Source of the DNA: Candidatus Omnitrophota bacterium
GTDB lineage: Bacteria; Omnitrophota; Gorgyraeia; 2-01-FULL-45-10
Length of the DNA: 17,256 nucleotides
Reading direction: 5' to 3'
NCBI GenBank assembly: GCA_028716065.1
Contig: JAQUQN010000009.1
Span: 5,834 to 23,089 of the forward strand
The notes below the pieces were generated by a model that saw only the letters and a list, made by a program, of their open reading frames with translations, was not told where the DNA came from and did no database searches. Position numbers and translations under genes: made by a program. Position 1 is the stretch's first letter; each line of letters starts with the position of its first letter. Shown here piece after piece: positions 1 through 7,109 of the stretch.

Positions 1-164
1 TCCGACTCTATGGACATGCGCTTGCCGCGGCCGTATCCCTGCATTCTTCTTGAGAGTTCATTATCGATCTTTTTCTTGTCGATAACAAGGCCTGCCGGCA
101 TGCCGTCCAGTATGGCGACCAAACATTTTCCGTGAGACTCACCGCTCGTTAAATATCTCAGCAT
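1..164 (-). CDS. aroC: Chorismate synthase, N-terminal part (cut by window edge)
   Basis: Chorismate synthase makes chorismate from 5-enolpyruvylshikimate-3-phosphate, the last step of the common aromatic pathway, using reduced FMN. Only the first 54 residues are visible; the rest lies beyond base 1. They carry the family's start pattern: MLRYLTSGESHGK at residues 1-13, then GMPAGL, then RRMQGYGRGKRM followed by SIES. The ATG at 162-164 is the expected family start and is preceded by a strong Shine-Dalgarno (GGAGGAGG, reverse complement of 171-178) at 6-7 nt spacing. It follows pilD by 32 nt, so it is probably the downstream end of the ilvD operon. Identity is clear from these motifs; catalytic completeness cannot be judged. 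Confidence 0.95.
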   Translation of the reverse strand, partial: MLRYLTSGESHGKCLVAILDGMPAGLVIDKKKIDNELSRRMQGYGRGKRMSIES

Positions 165-196
165 AATTTTCCTCCTCCGCCCCTTGACCCTCGTCC

Positions 197-1000
197 CTAA
201 TATATTCTCAAAAACAATCCCAAAATCTTGTTTCCCCAGAAGATCGAAATAATGGCTGCCAAAGACAGATACGGCCCATAAGGTATTATATCGGCGCCTT
301 TTTTAAGTTTAAGTATTATTCCTACTATCGATCCCAGAAAAGGCGCGATAAAAAAGGCCAGCAGTGTAAGTTTCCACCCGAGAAATGCCCCGACCATCGC
401 CAGCAGATATATATCGCCGGAACCCATCGCATGTTTTTCGCCTATCGCTTCCAGCTTCTTTTTAAAAAGAAGCGTCCCGGCCGCCCTGAGAATATATATA
501 CTGAGGGCCCCTGTCAATATACCCAAAAACGAGCCCATCAGCGCATGCCACCTGGTAGCTCCGCCAAGGACCGAGGGAAAGATAAAGGCCATGGCCATTC
601 CGAGGACCAGTCCCGTATATGTCACCTCATCCGGTATGGCCTGTATCTCAAAATCGACGAACGTGGCCACGAGAAGCGCCGAGGTCAAAATCAGATAAGC
701 GAAAAATTTCGCGCTCAACCCGAACGCCAGAAAGAGCGATAGAGTCAAAAAGGCCGTCAGAACTTCTACCAGAAAATACCTGAAAGATATCTTCGCTTTA
801 CAGAACCTGCATCTACCGCCAAGCAGGAGAAAACTTAAGACCGGTATATTATCATGCCATGGTATATTTTTACCGCAGGCCGGGCAGTGCGACGGCGGAT
901 TGACTATCGACTTATCTTTCGGAAGCCTGTATATGCAGACGTTCAGGAAACTTCCGATCACCGTCCCGATCATGAAAACAAATACGCTGCTCAATACCAC
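197..1000 (-). CDS. pilD: Prepilin peptidase / N-methyltransferase (A24 family)
   Basis: Inner-membrane bifunctional enzyme that cleaves the leader of type IV pilin-like or type II secretion pseudopilins and N-methylates the new N-terminus. The 267 residues show the expected order: GSFLNVCIYRLP near residues 16-27, two CxxC pairs (C39/C42, C64/C67) of the zinc-binding methyltransferase domain, several hydrophobic segments, an Asp before IPD (D116, with D124), and the GxGD motif at 193-196 (GSGD). D116 or D124 together with D196 would form the aspartyl-protease pair. The start is GTG (998-1000). Its Shine-Dalgarno GGAGG is formed by the last codons of aroE, which ends 3 nt upstream, so the two are probably translationally coupled. 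No pilin or assembly genes are in the window. Placement between aroE and aroC is unusual but the protein looks intact. Confidence 0.93.
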   Translation of the reverse strand: MVLSSVFVFMIGTVIGSFLNVCIYRLPKDKSIVNPPSHCPACGKNIPWHDNIPVLSFLLLGGRCRFCKAKISFRYFLVEVLTAFLTLSLFLAFGLSAKFFAYLILTSALLVATFVDFEIQAIPDEVTYTGLVLGMAMAFIFPSVLGGATRWHALMGSFLGILTGALSIYILRAAGTLLFKKKLEAIGEKHAMGSGDIYLLAMVGAFLGWKLTLLAFFIAPFLGSIVGIILKLKKGADIIPYGPYLSLAAIISIFWGNKILGLFLRIY

Positions 1001-1003
1001 CCT

Positions 1004-1858
1004 TTAACCTCCCGCCCTGATCGCTTCCTTTAGCGCCTTCCGCATCACATCCACCGGCGGCTTCTTCTCCGTCCATATCTCAAAGGCGATGGCGCCCTGA
1101 TACAATAACATGCCCAGGCCCGTCACGGCATGCAGCTTCATCCTGTTCGCCTCTTTCACCAGTTCTGTCTCTCTCCTGTTGTAGACCAGGTCATAAACAT
1201 AGAGGCCCGGATGCAGGAGGTCCTTATCCAAAGGCAGGCCGTCCTCTTCCTTCATTCCAACAGGGGTAGCGTTGACCAGGAGTTGGCACTCTTTCACCGC
1301 GTCTCCGAGGCCGAATGTCTCAACGACACGCAGCCGTTTTTCGTCAAAATACTTCCTGTAATGCGTCTTCAGGTCTTCGCACCTTTTCATGTCGATATCC
1401 GTAACGAATATCGTCCGCGGGGAATTACCCAGGTACATAATGATGGCCGTGGCGGCGCCGCCGGTGCCGAGCACGAGGATATTCTTGCCCTCCGGTTCGA
1501 ATTTCAGGTCCTCGATGAGCGACCGGTAAAATCCGGGCCCGTCCGTGTTAAAACCGTTGAGCGCTCCGTCGATCACCTTTACGGTATTGACCGCGCCCAG
1601 CCGTTCGGCGTTCCCGTCAAGCATTCCTTTCTTCTCTATGTACTCTTTCGCCTTTATCTTGTGCGGTATCGTCACGTTCAAACCCGAGATGCCGTTATCC
1701 GCGGCATTGGTGAGAAAGGCCTCCAGATCTCCGGGCTCCACGTCGAATATCTCGTAAGACGCGTCTATCCCGGAAGCGGCGAAGGCCGCGTTCTGCATCG
1801 CGGGAGAAAGCGAGTGTGTTACGGGATGACCTATTATGCCGTACTTTTGCTTAGCCAT
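1004..1858 (-). CDS. aroE: Shikimate dehydrogenase (NADP+)
   Basis: Reduces 3-dehydroshikimate to shikimate in the cytoplasm. The 284-residue length is typical. Visible motifs: SLSP at 16-19 (shikimate binding), NVTIPHK at 61-67 with catalytic K67, NTDG at 104-107 with catalytic D106, the Rossmann loop GTGGAA at 131-136, VNATPVGM, and GLGMLLYQGAIAFEIW near the C-terminus. The ATG at 1856-1858 gives the normal family N-terminus, but no Shine-Dalgarno precedes it. Instead a 10-bp hairpin (1874-1883/1897-1906) starts about 12-15 nt upstream. It is separated from leuA by 206 nt of palindromic DNA and its last codons double as the pilD ribosome-binding site. Function is confident; NADP+ preference is family knowledge. 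Confidence 0.96.
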   Translation of the reverse strand: MAKQKYGIIGHPVTHSLSPAMQNAAFAASGIDASYEIFDVEPGDLEAFLTNAADNGISGLNVTIPHKIKAKEYIEKKGMLDGNAERLGAVNTVKVIDGALNGFNTDGPGFYRSLIEDLKFEPEGKNILVLGTGGAATAIIMYLGNSPRTIFVTDIDMKRCEDLKTHYRKYFDEKRLRVVETFGLGDAVKECQLLVNATPVGMKEEDGLPLDKDLLHPGLYVYDLVYNRRETELVKEANRMKLHAVTGLGMLLYQGAIAFEIWTEKKPPVDVMRKALKEAIRAGG

Positions 1859-1869
1859 GTTCTTAATGA

Positions 1870-2030
1870 GGCCACAATTTACGGAACGAAAGTGAACGTA
1901 AATTGTATGGCCGAATTAATCCCGCCTGAATAAGAATTTCTTCATATATCTGGCGGGATGCCGCCACGAGTTGTGTAAAGTCCGGTAAAGGCGGCAAAGT
2001 CCGTTGAATCGCTTTTGGACCCAACGGACT
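1870..2030. repeat. Cluster of three palindromes between leuA and aroE
   Basis: The 206-nt gap 1859-2064 contains three separate inverted repeats. Palindrome A pairs ACAATTTACG (1874-1883) with CGTAAATTGT (1897-1906), a 10-bp stem extended by GGCC/GGCC across a 2-nt bulge, with a 13-nt loop. Palindrome B pairs ATCCCGCC (1919-1926) with GGCGGGAT (1952-1959), 8 bp with a 25-nt loop. Palindrome C pairs AGTCCGTTG (1998-2006) with CAACGGACT (2022-2030), 9 bp with a 15-nt loop. Palindrome C follows the leuA stop but lacks a convincing T-run, so it is not a clear terminator. A 73-codon open frame on the minus strand across this region has no recognisable protein and I treat it as non-coding. The cluster looks like a REP-type dispersed element; this is inference. 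Confidence 0.6.
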
Positions 2031-2064
2031 ATCCTTTTCTTTACGGCCGCTCAAGAGGCAAGGG

Positions 2065-3576
2065 CTATTTTTTCTTGTACGCAAGTTTATTGACGACGTT
2101 GATATATGCCTTGATGCTCGCCTCGATGATATCCGTGCTGGATCCCCTGCCGGATACGACCCCTGAGCCGGAACCTATCTTTATGGACACCTCTCCGAGG
2201 GCGTCCTTGCCGCTCGTCACGGACCTCACCTCATAATCTAAGAGGCGGCCGCTCGTCCCGGTAATCTTGTCTATCGCCTTGTAACAGGCGTCTATGGGGC
2301 CGTCGCCGCTTGACGTCGCGTCCATGACCTTATTTTTATACCTCAACTTTATGTGCGCCGCCGGAGAGACCTCGTCCCCCGAAGAGATATAAAAATGCTG
2401 AAGGTGATATTTTTCGGGTACCTTCGTTATCTCTTCCTCGACTATCGTCTCGAGGTCCTCGTCGAATATCTCTTTCTTCTTGTCGGCCAGGTCCTTGAAG
2501 CGCCTGAACGCCTTATCCACCTGCTCATCGCTCAGACCGAAGCCTATCCTCTTCAGGTGGTCCCTGAAGGCATGCCTTCCCGAATGCTTCCCCAGCACCA
2601 TCTTCGTCGAGCCGAAGCCCACGTCCTCCGGACGCATTATCTCATAAGTGACCCGTTCCTTCAGGACGCCGTCCTGGTGGATCCCGGATTCGTGCGCGAA
2701 GGCATTAGCGCCGACTATCGCCTTGTTGCGCTGGACAGGCATGCCGGTCAGTTTCGAAACAAGTTTGCTCGTCTTGTAAAGTTCCCTTGTCTTCACGCCC
2801 GTGGAGAAACCGTTGAACGTATCGGTCCTCGTCCTGATGGCCATCACTATCTCTTCGAGCGAGGCGTTGCCGGCCCTCTCTCCGAGGCCGTTTATGGTGC
2901 ATTCCACCTGCCTTGCCCCGTTGAGGACCGCGGAAAGAGAATTTGCCACGCCCAGGCCAAGGTCATTATGGCAATGGACGCTGATGACGGCCCTGTCTAT
3001 ATTCGGGACATTCTCCTTTATGCCTTTTATGAGCAGGCCATATTCGGAAGGCATCGCGTAACCCACCGTGTCCGGTATGTTCACCGTAGACGCGCCTGCC
3101 GCTATCACGGCTTCGACGACTCTATAAAGAAAATCCTTATCCGTGCGCGAGGCGTCTTCGGGTGAAAATTCCACATCCTTGCATTTTCTCCTGGCATACT
3201 TCACCGCCGCTACGGCAAGGCGCAATATCTCATCCTCCGCCTTCTTCAGTTTATACTTCATGTGTATCTTGGAAGTGGCCAGAAAGACGTGTATGCGCGG
3301 ACGCCGGGCATACTTCACAGAATTGTAAGCGGCGTCTATGTCCTTGTTGAGGGCCCTGGCGAGGCCGCATATTACCGGGCCCTTCACGCCCTTGGCGACC
3401 GCCTTTACCGCGTCAAAATCACCGCGGCTTGCGATGGGAAACCCCGCCTCTATCACGTCGACCCCGAGAACGGCAAGCTGCCTGCCTATCTCGATCTTCT
3501 CGTTGATGTTGAGGCTCGCGCCCGGGGACTGCTCCCCATCCCTCAATGTCGTATCGAATATTGTTATCTTTTTCAT
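2065..3576 (-). CDS. leuA: 2-isopropylmalate synthase
   Basis: Condenses acetyl-CoA with 2-oxoisovalerate (product of IlvD) to 2-isopropylmalate, the committed step of leucine synthesis. The 503 residues have the DRE-TIM barrel first: FDTTLRDGEQSPG at 7-19 with R12 and metal ligand D13, the HCHND metal ligands near residue 200, the GERAGNASLEE loop soon after, and GIHQDG near 295. A linker and C-terminal LeuA regulatory domain (feedback by leucine in the family) run from about 380 to the end. The GERAGNASLEE loop and length favour LeuA over citramalate or homocitrate synthase. The ATG at 3574-3576 gives the correct family start, but the upstream leader is repeat DNA (3578 onward) with no Shine-Dalgarno. 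leuCD and leuB are not in the window. Confidence 0.95.
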   Translation of the reverse strand: MKKITIFDTTLRDGEQSPGASLNINEKIEIGRQLAVLGVDVIEAGFPIASRGDFDAVKAVAKGVKGPVICGLARALNKDIDAAYNSVKYARRPRIHVFLATSKIHMKYKLKKAEDEILRLAVAAVKYARRKCKDVEFSPEDASRTDKDFLYRVVEAVIAAGASTVNIPDTVGYAMPSEYGLLIKGIKENVPNIDRAVISVHCHNDLGLGVANSLSAVLNGARQVECTINGLGERAGNASLEEIVMAIRTRTDTFNGFSTGVKTRELYKTSKLVSKLTGMPVQRNKAIVGANAFAHESGIHQDGVLKERVTYEIMRPEDVGFGSTKMVLGKHSGRHAFRDHLKRIGFGLSDEQVDKAFRRFKDLADKKKEIFDEDLETIVEEEITKVPEKYHLQHFYISSGDEVSPAAHIKLRYKNKVMDATSSGDGPIDACYKAIDKITGTSGRLLDYEVRSVTSGKDALGEVSIKIGSGSGVVSGRGSSTDIIEASIKAYINVVNKLAYKKK

Positions 3577-3577
3577 A

Positions 3578-3685
3578 CGTAACTCGTAACTCGTAACCAG
3601 TAACTAGTAATTTTCAGTTGTAACCCGCGACCGGTAAACTCTAAAAATTAATTACGAGTTACTAGTTACGGGTTACTGGTTACGA
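3578..3685. repeat. Inverted heptamer array, GTAACNN type (copy 1)
   Basis: The whole gap between ilvC and leuA is filled by 7-nt units. The left arm reads GTAACTC, GTAACTC, GTAACCA, GTAACTA, GTAA. The right arm reads TTACGAG, TTACTAG, TTACGGG, TTACTGG, TTACGA, the reverse complement of the same unit type. The central part (about 3610-3648) contains degenerate units such as GTAACCC, GCGACCG and GTAAACT in the same phase but not the 48-bp core of the other two copies. The arms can fold into an imperfect hairpin about 35 bp long in DNA or mRNA. The array begins 1 nt from the leuA start codon and ends 2 nt from the ilvC stop. Function unknown. Confidence 0.9.
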
Positions 3686-3687
3686 AA

Positions 3688-4677
3688 TTATTTCATCCAG
3701 GGCATCATCTTTCTCAAGTCCTGCCCTACCTTCTCTATAGAATGTTCATCCTCTTTTTTCAGTATGGAATTGAAGTTCGGCCTGCCCGCTTCGTTCTCCT
3801 TTATCCATTCCCTGGCGAACTTCCCGCTCTTTATCTCTTTGAGCAGTTTCTTCATCTCCTTGCGTGTCCTCTCGGTGATGATGCGCTTTCCGCGCGTTAT
3901 GTCGCCGTAACAGGCGGTGTTCGAAACGCGGCGCCTCATCCCGCTGATGCCCGTCTCCTGTATGAGATCCGTGATGAGTTTCAACTCGTGAAGCACCTCA
4001 AAGTACGCTATCTCCGGCTGGTAACCGGCATCTATAAGAGTGTCGAACCCTGCCCTTATCATCTCGCTCACTCCGCCGCAGAGTACCGCCTGTTCTCCGA
4101 AGAGGTCCGTCTCCGTCTCCTCGTCGAAAGTCGTCTCTATGACGCCTGCTCTCGTACCGCCGATGCCCTTGGCGTAAGCGAGCGCCAGTTTCATGGCATT
4201 GCCGGTCGCGTCCTGATATATCGCCACCAGGCACGGAACGCCCTTGCCTTCCTCGTACATCTTTCTCACCAGCGCCCCCGGCCCTTTTGGAGCGACCATG
4301 AAGACGTCTATCTTCTTAGACGGCTTTATCTGCTTGAACCTTATATTGAAGCCGTGGGAGAAGAGGAGCGCCTTACCCTTCGTCATGTTCTTCGCTATCT
4401 GGTCCTTATAGATCTTCGCCTGCAGGTGGTCCTGGGTAAGTATCTGGACGATATCCGCCTGGGCCGAGGCCTCGCTTGCCGGAATGGGATTGAATCCGTC
4501 CTTCTTCGCCTGTTCGAAATTCGGCGTATTCTCCAGTTCGCTCACTATCACGTCGATCCCGGAATCGCGCAAATTTAAACTCTGACCGCGCCCCTGTATG
4601 CCGTATCCGATAACGGCTATCTTCTTGCCTTTTAAGACATTCAAATCCGCATCCTTATCATAGTAAATCTTCGCCAT
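3688..4677 (-). CDS. ilvC: Ketol-acid reductoisomerase, class I, divergent cofactor loop
   Basis: Isomerises and reduces 2-acetolactate or 2-aceto-2-hydroxybutyrate to the dihydroxy acids used by IlvD, with Mg2+ and NAD(P)H. The 329-residue class I length is normal. Rossmann motif GYGIQG is at 24-29, LNLRDSG at 34-40, catalytic histidine H108 in HGFNIRF, VAPKGPG further on, metal ligands in DLFGEQ and in HELKLITDLIQE. Several usual residues differ: GYGIQGRGQ instead of GYGSQGHAQ, TQDHLQ where LPDEVQ is usual, GPGALVR instead of GPGHxVR, SNTACYGD instead of SNTAEYGD. The loop after beta-2 reads SELENTPN (46-53) instead of a typical GLRPGSKS. The ATG has a Shine-Dalgarno AAAGGAG about 11 nt upstream. 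Operon position between ilvN and leuA supports the role; cofactor choice is open. Confidence 0.93.
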   Translation of the reverse strand: MAKIYYDKDADLNVLKGKKIAVIGYGIQGRGQSLNLRDSGIDVIVSELENTPNFEQAKKDGFNPIPASEASAQADIVQILTQDHLQAKIYKDQIAKNMTKGKALLFSHGFNIRFKQIKPSKKIDVFMVAPKGPGALVRKMYEEGKGVPCLVAIYQDATGNAMKLALAYAKGIGGTRAGVIETTFDEETETDLFGEQAVLCGGVSEMIRAGFDTLIDAGYQPEIAYFEVLHELKLITDLIQETGISGMRRRVSNTACYGDITRGKRIITERTRKEMKKLLKEIKSGKFAREWIKENEAGRPNFNSILKKEDEHSIEKVGQDLRKMMPWMK

Positions 4678-4700
4678 CTCTAATCGATCTCCTTTCTTAT

Positions 4701-4815
4701 CGTAACTCGTAACCAGTAACTCGTAACCAGTAAGTTGTGTCGCTTCGCGACCTTTATATATCTAGGTCCAAAGGACACCTTTTACGAGTTACTAGTTACG
4801 GGTTACTAGTTACGA
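4701..4815. repeat. Inverted heptamer array with 48-bp double-hairpin core (copy 2)
   Basis: Lies between ilvN and ilvC. The left arm is GTAACTC, GTAACCA, GTAACTC, GTAACCA, GTAA; the right arm is TTACGAG, TTACTAG, TTACGGG, TTACTAG, TTACGA. Between them is a core at 4734-4781 with the small palindrome GTCGCTTCGCGAC (4739-4751), a TATATA tract, and a second small palindrome around 4766-4777. The core is the reverse complement, at 44 of 48 positions, of the core at 11018-11065. The ilvC Shine-Dalgarno lies just outside the array and is preserved. Confidence 0.9.
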
Positions 4816-4820
4816 ATCTA

Positions 4821-5336
4821 TTACTCGTTAACCTCGGGCTTGCCCTCTATCTTCAGCCCCTTATCCTGCGTGCTCATCGCGACCCTGCCGGTCCTCACGA
4901 CCTCCAGAAGTCCGAAGGGACGCATCAGTTCCAGAAGGGCCTTTATCTTCGTCTGGTCACCCACCAGTTCCACGCTTATGGTCTTGGCGCCTGCATTGGC
5001 TATCCTCGCGCCGATGGACTCGATGGCCTCCAGTATCTCTTTCTTGTTCTTTGCTGTCGCCGGCACTTTAAGGATGATGAGTTCCCTGTCGATGAACTCC
5101 CCTTCCTTGAAGTCGACGACCTTGATGGTATCTATGAGCTTGTTCAACTGCTTCTTTATCTGCTCGAGCGTCCTGTCGTCGCCCTCCACTACGATGGTCA
5201 TCCTCGAGATACTGGGGTCCTCCGTCTCGCCGACAGCCAGAGACGTGATATTAAAACCCCTGGCGCTGAATAGCCCTGATATCCTCGCTAAGACACCGAA
5301 CTTATTCTCAACCAACACTGAAATTGTATGTCTCAT
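4821..5336 (-). CDS. ilvN: Acetolactate synthase small (regulatory) subunit
   Basis: Regulatory partner of IlvB; in this family it stimulates the catalytic subunit and mediates feedback inhibition by valine. The 171 residues begin with an ACT domain (residues about 3-75): TISVLVENKFGVLARISGLF, then RGFNITSLAVGETEDP and SRMTIVVEGDD, followed by the usual C-terminal ALS_ss domain. Length is typical of the short IlvN/IlvH form. The start ATG (5334-5336) overlaps the ilvB stop TGA by 4 nt (ATGA), the classic coupled arrangement, and a weak GGGGAT lies about 7 nt upstream. The symbol ilvN or ilvH cannot be separated by sequence alone. It ends 6 nt before a repeat array. Confidence 0.95.
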   Translation of the reverse strand: MRHTISVLVENKFGVLARISGLFSARGFNITSLAVGETEDPSISRMTIVVEGDDRTLEQIKKQLNKLIDTIKVVDFKEGEFIDRELIILKVPATAKNKKEILEAIESIGARIANAGAKTISVELVGDQTKIKALLELMRPFGLLEVVRTGRVAMSTQDKGLKIEGKPEVNE

Positions 5337-7006
5337 GCCAAATCCCCGATCATTCTGTTGATCGCCTCGCCGGCCGGCACCATCGGAAAGACGTTCTCTT
5401 CCTTCTCGACCTGGAAATCCAGGATCACGACATTGTCCGTAGCCAGCGCCTTATCTATGGCGGGCCTCACTTCGTCTTTCTTGGTAACGCGGATACCGAC
5501 CGCGCCGTAACTCTCGGCCAGTTTGACGAAATCCGGACATGCCCCGGCCAGGCATGTATATGAATACCGTTTCTTATAAAATAATTCCTGCCACTGCCTC
5601 ACCATGCCGAGATAACAATTATTGAGGATCGCTATCTTCACCGGAAGCTTATTAGCGACGGCGGTGGCCAGTTCCTGTATGTTCATCTGTATCGAACCGT
5701 CGCCTGCTATATCGAAAACCGCCGCCTTCGGATTGCCCAGCTGGGCGCCTATCGCCGCCGGGAAACCGAACCCCATCGTCCCCATGCCGCCGCTTGAGAT
5801 TATGGTGCGCGGTTTGGTGAATTTATAGAACTGCGCGGCCCACATCTGGTTCTGGCCGACCTCTGTAGCGATTATCGCTTCGCCCTTCGTCGCCTCCCAT
5901 ATCTGTTCCACCACGTATTGGGGCCTGACGGCATCATCATCTTTATATTTTAGAGGGAACTTCTTCTTCCATTCCTCTATTCTACCCAGCCATGCCTTCG
6001 TATCGGGTTTCTTGACCGCCTTATTCAGTTTGGCAAGAATATCCTTCGCGTCCCCGACGATAGGGATATCCACCTCAACGTTCTTGGAGACGCTCGCCGG
6101 GTCTATGTCGATATGTATGATCTTGGCGTGCGGAGCGAACTCGTCCAGTTTGCCGGTCACCCTGTCGTCGAACCTCGAGCCGACCGCGATTATCAGCTCG
6201 GACTCCATTATCGCGTGATTGGCGTAGGCCGTGCCGTGCATGCCTAGCATGCCGAGCGCTAGCCGATGCGTCGCGGGAAACGCGCCGAGCCCCAAAAGCG
6301 TCATGGTGACAGGGATATCATTCTTGACAGCGAGCTCCTTAAGCTCTTCCGAGGCCTCCGATGTTATGACCCCGCCACCGGCGTAGATTATCGGCCGCTT
6401 CGACTCCGATATCGCCTTCGCGGCCCGTTTTATCTGTCCGGGATGGCCGGCGTAAGTCGGATTGTAACCGCGTATCTCGACCTTCTCCGGATAGAGAAAT
6501 TCGGCTTCAGCCTGCTGGACATCGACGGGAAGGTCTATCAGGACCGGGCCGGGCCTGCCGGTCTTCGCTATGTGAAAGGCCTCTTTTATTGTTCGGGCCA
6601 GTTCCTTGACGTCCTTCACGAGAAAATTGTGCTTGGTTATCGGCCTGGTTATGCCGGTTATGTCGGCCTCCTGGAAAGCATCGTTCCCTATCAGGAATGT
6701 CTTCACCTGTCCGGTAAAGGCCACCATCGGCACCGAATCCATGTAGGCGGTCGCAAGCCCCGTGACGAGATTCGTCGCGCCCGGACCCGAAGTGGCTATG
6801 CAGACCCCGACCTTTCCGGTCGCTCGCGCGTATCCGTCGGCCGCATGGGCAGCGCCCTGCTCATGGCGCACCAGTATGAACTTTATCGGCGCGTCATAAA
6901 GGCTGTCGAATATCGGCAGCACGACGCCGCCAGGATATCCGAATATGACCTCGACGCCTTCTTTCTTCAGTGACTCTATCAGTATCTTCGCTCCTGTCAT
7001 TTTCAT
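5333..7006 (-). CDS. ilvB: Acetolactate synthase large (catalytic) subunit
   Basis: ThDP-, FAD- and Mg-dependent enzyme that condenses two pyruvates to 2-acetolactate, or pyruvate with 2-oxobutyrate. The 557 residues contain the N-terminal ThDP domain with FGYPGG and catalytic E49 in RHEQGAAHAADGYARATG, SGPGATNLVTG, the central FAD/DHS-like domain, and the C-terminal pyrophosphate domain with GDGSIQMNIQELATA and NNCYLGMVRQWQ. This anabolic signature and the adjacent ilvN distinguish it from oxalyl-CoA decarboxylase or catabolic AlsS. The ATG at 7004-7006 has GAGG 10 nt upstream; a second Met two codons later (MTGAKIL) is an alternative. A heptamer array separates it from ilvD upstream. Confidence 0.96.
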   Translation of the reverse strand: MKMTGAKILIESLKKEGVEVIFGYPGGVVLPIFDSLYDAPIKFILVRHEQGAAHAADGYARATGKVGVCIATSGPGATNLVTGLATAYMDSVPMVAFTGQVKTFLIGNDAFQEADITGITRPITKHNFLVKDVKELARTIKEAFHIAKTGRPGPVLIDLPVDVQQAEAEFLYPEKVEIRGYNPTYAGHPGQIKRAAKAISESKRPIIYAGGGVITSEASEELKELAVKNDIPVTMTLLGLGAFPATHRLALGMLGMHGTAYANHAIMESELIIAVGSRFDDRVTGKLDEFAPHAKIIHIDIDPASVSKNVEVDIPIVGDAKDILAKLNKAVKKPDTKAWLGRIEEWKKKFPLKYKDDDAVRPQYVVEQIWEATKGEAIIATEVGQNQMWAAQFYKFTKPRTIISSGGMGTMGFGFPAAIGAQLGNPKAAVFDIAGDGSIQMNIQELATAVANKLPVKIAILNNCYLGMVRQWQELFYKKRYSYTCLAGACPDFVKLAESYGAVGIRVTKKDEVRPAIDKALATDNVVILDFQVEKEENVFPMVPAGEAINRMIGDLA

Positions 7007-7024
7007 AAGTAAATAGCCTCGTTA

Positions 7025-7096
7025 GTACAGCATACTGCGTACGGCGTACGGCGTCTTACGTTTACGCTGTACGCCCTACACTGTACGCTGTACGAA
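7025..7096. repeat. Inverted heptamer array, GTACNGC type
   Basis: Fills most of the ilvD-ilvB gap. From left: GTACAGC, ATACTGC, GTACGGC, GTACGGC, GTCTTAC. The right half reads as the reverse complement (GTACGCC, CTACACT, GTACGCT, GTACG), that is CGTACAG units on the other strand. The period is again 7 nt and the two halves can pair as a hairpin, but the unit differs from the GTAACNN arrays. The ilvB Shine-Dalgarno GAGG (rc of 7017-7020) lies just outside the array. Confidence 0.85.
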
Positions 7097-7109
7097 ATGT
7101 TCATATTCT

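Noticed and set aside
1130..1933. Long plus-strand open frames opposite aroE, leuA, ilvC, ilvB, ilvD and alr
   Set aside because: They mirror well-recognised minus-strand genes, have compositionally odd proteins and no family resemblance.
1998..2030. Rho-independent terminator after leuA
   Set aside because: The 9-bp stem is followed on the minus strand only by TTTGCC, with no proper T-run.
1863..2084. 73-codon open frame on the minus strand between leuA and aroE
   Set aside because: It overlaps the leuA end, crosses three palindromes, has no Shine-Dalgarno and no recognisable domain.
3578..4815. CRISPR array
   Set aside because: Units are 7 nt, degenerate and without spacers, and the second half is inverted; no cas gene is present.
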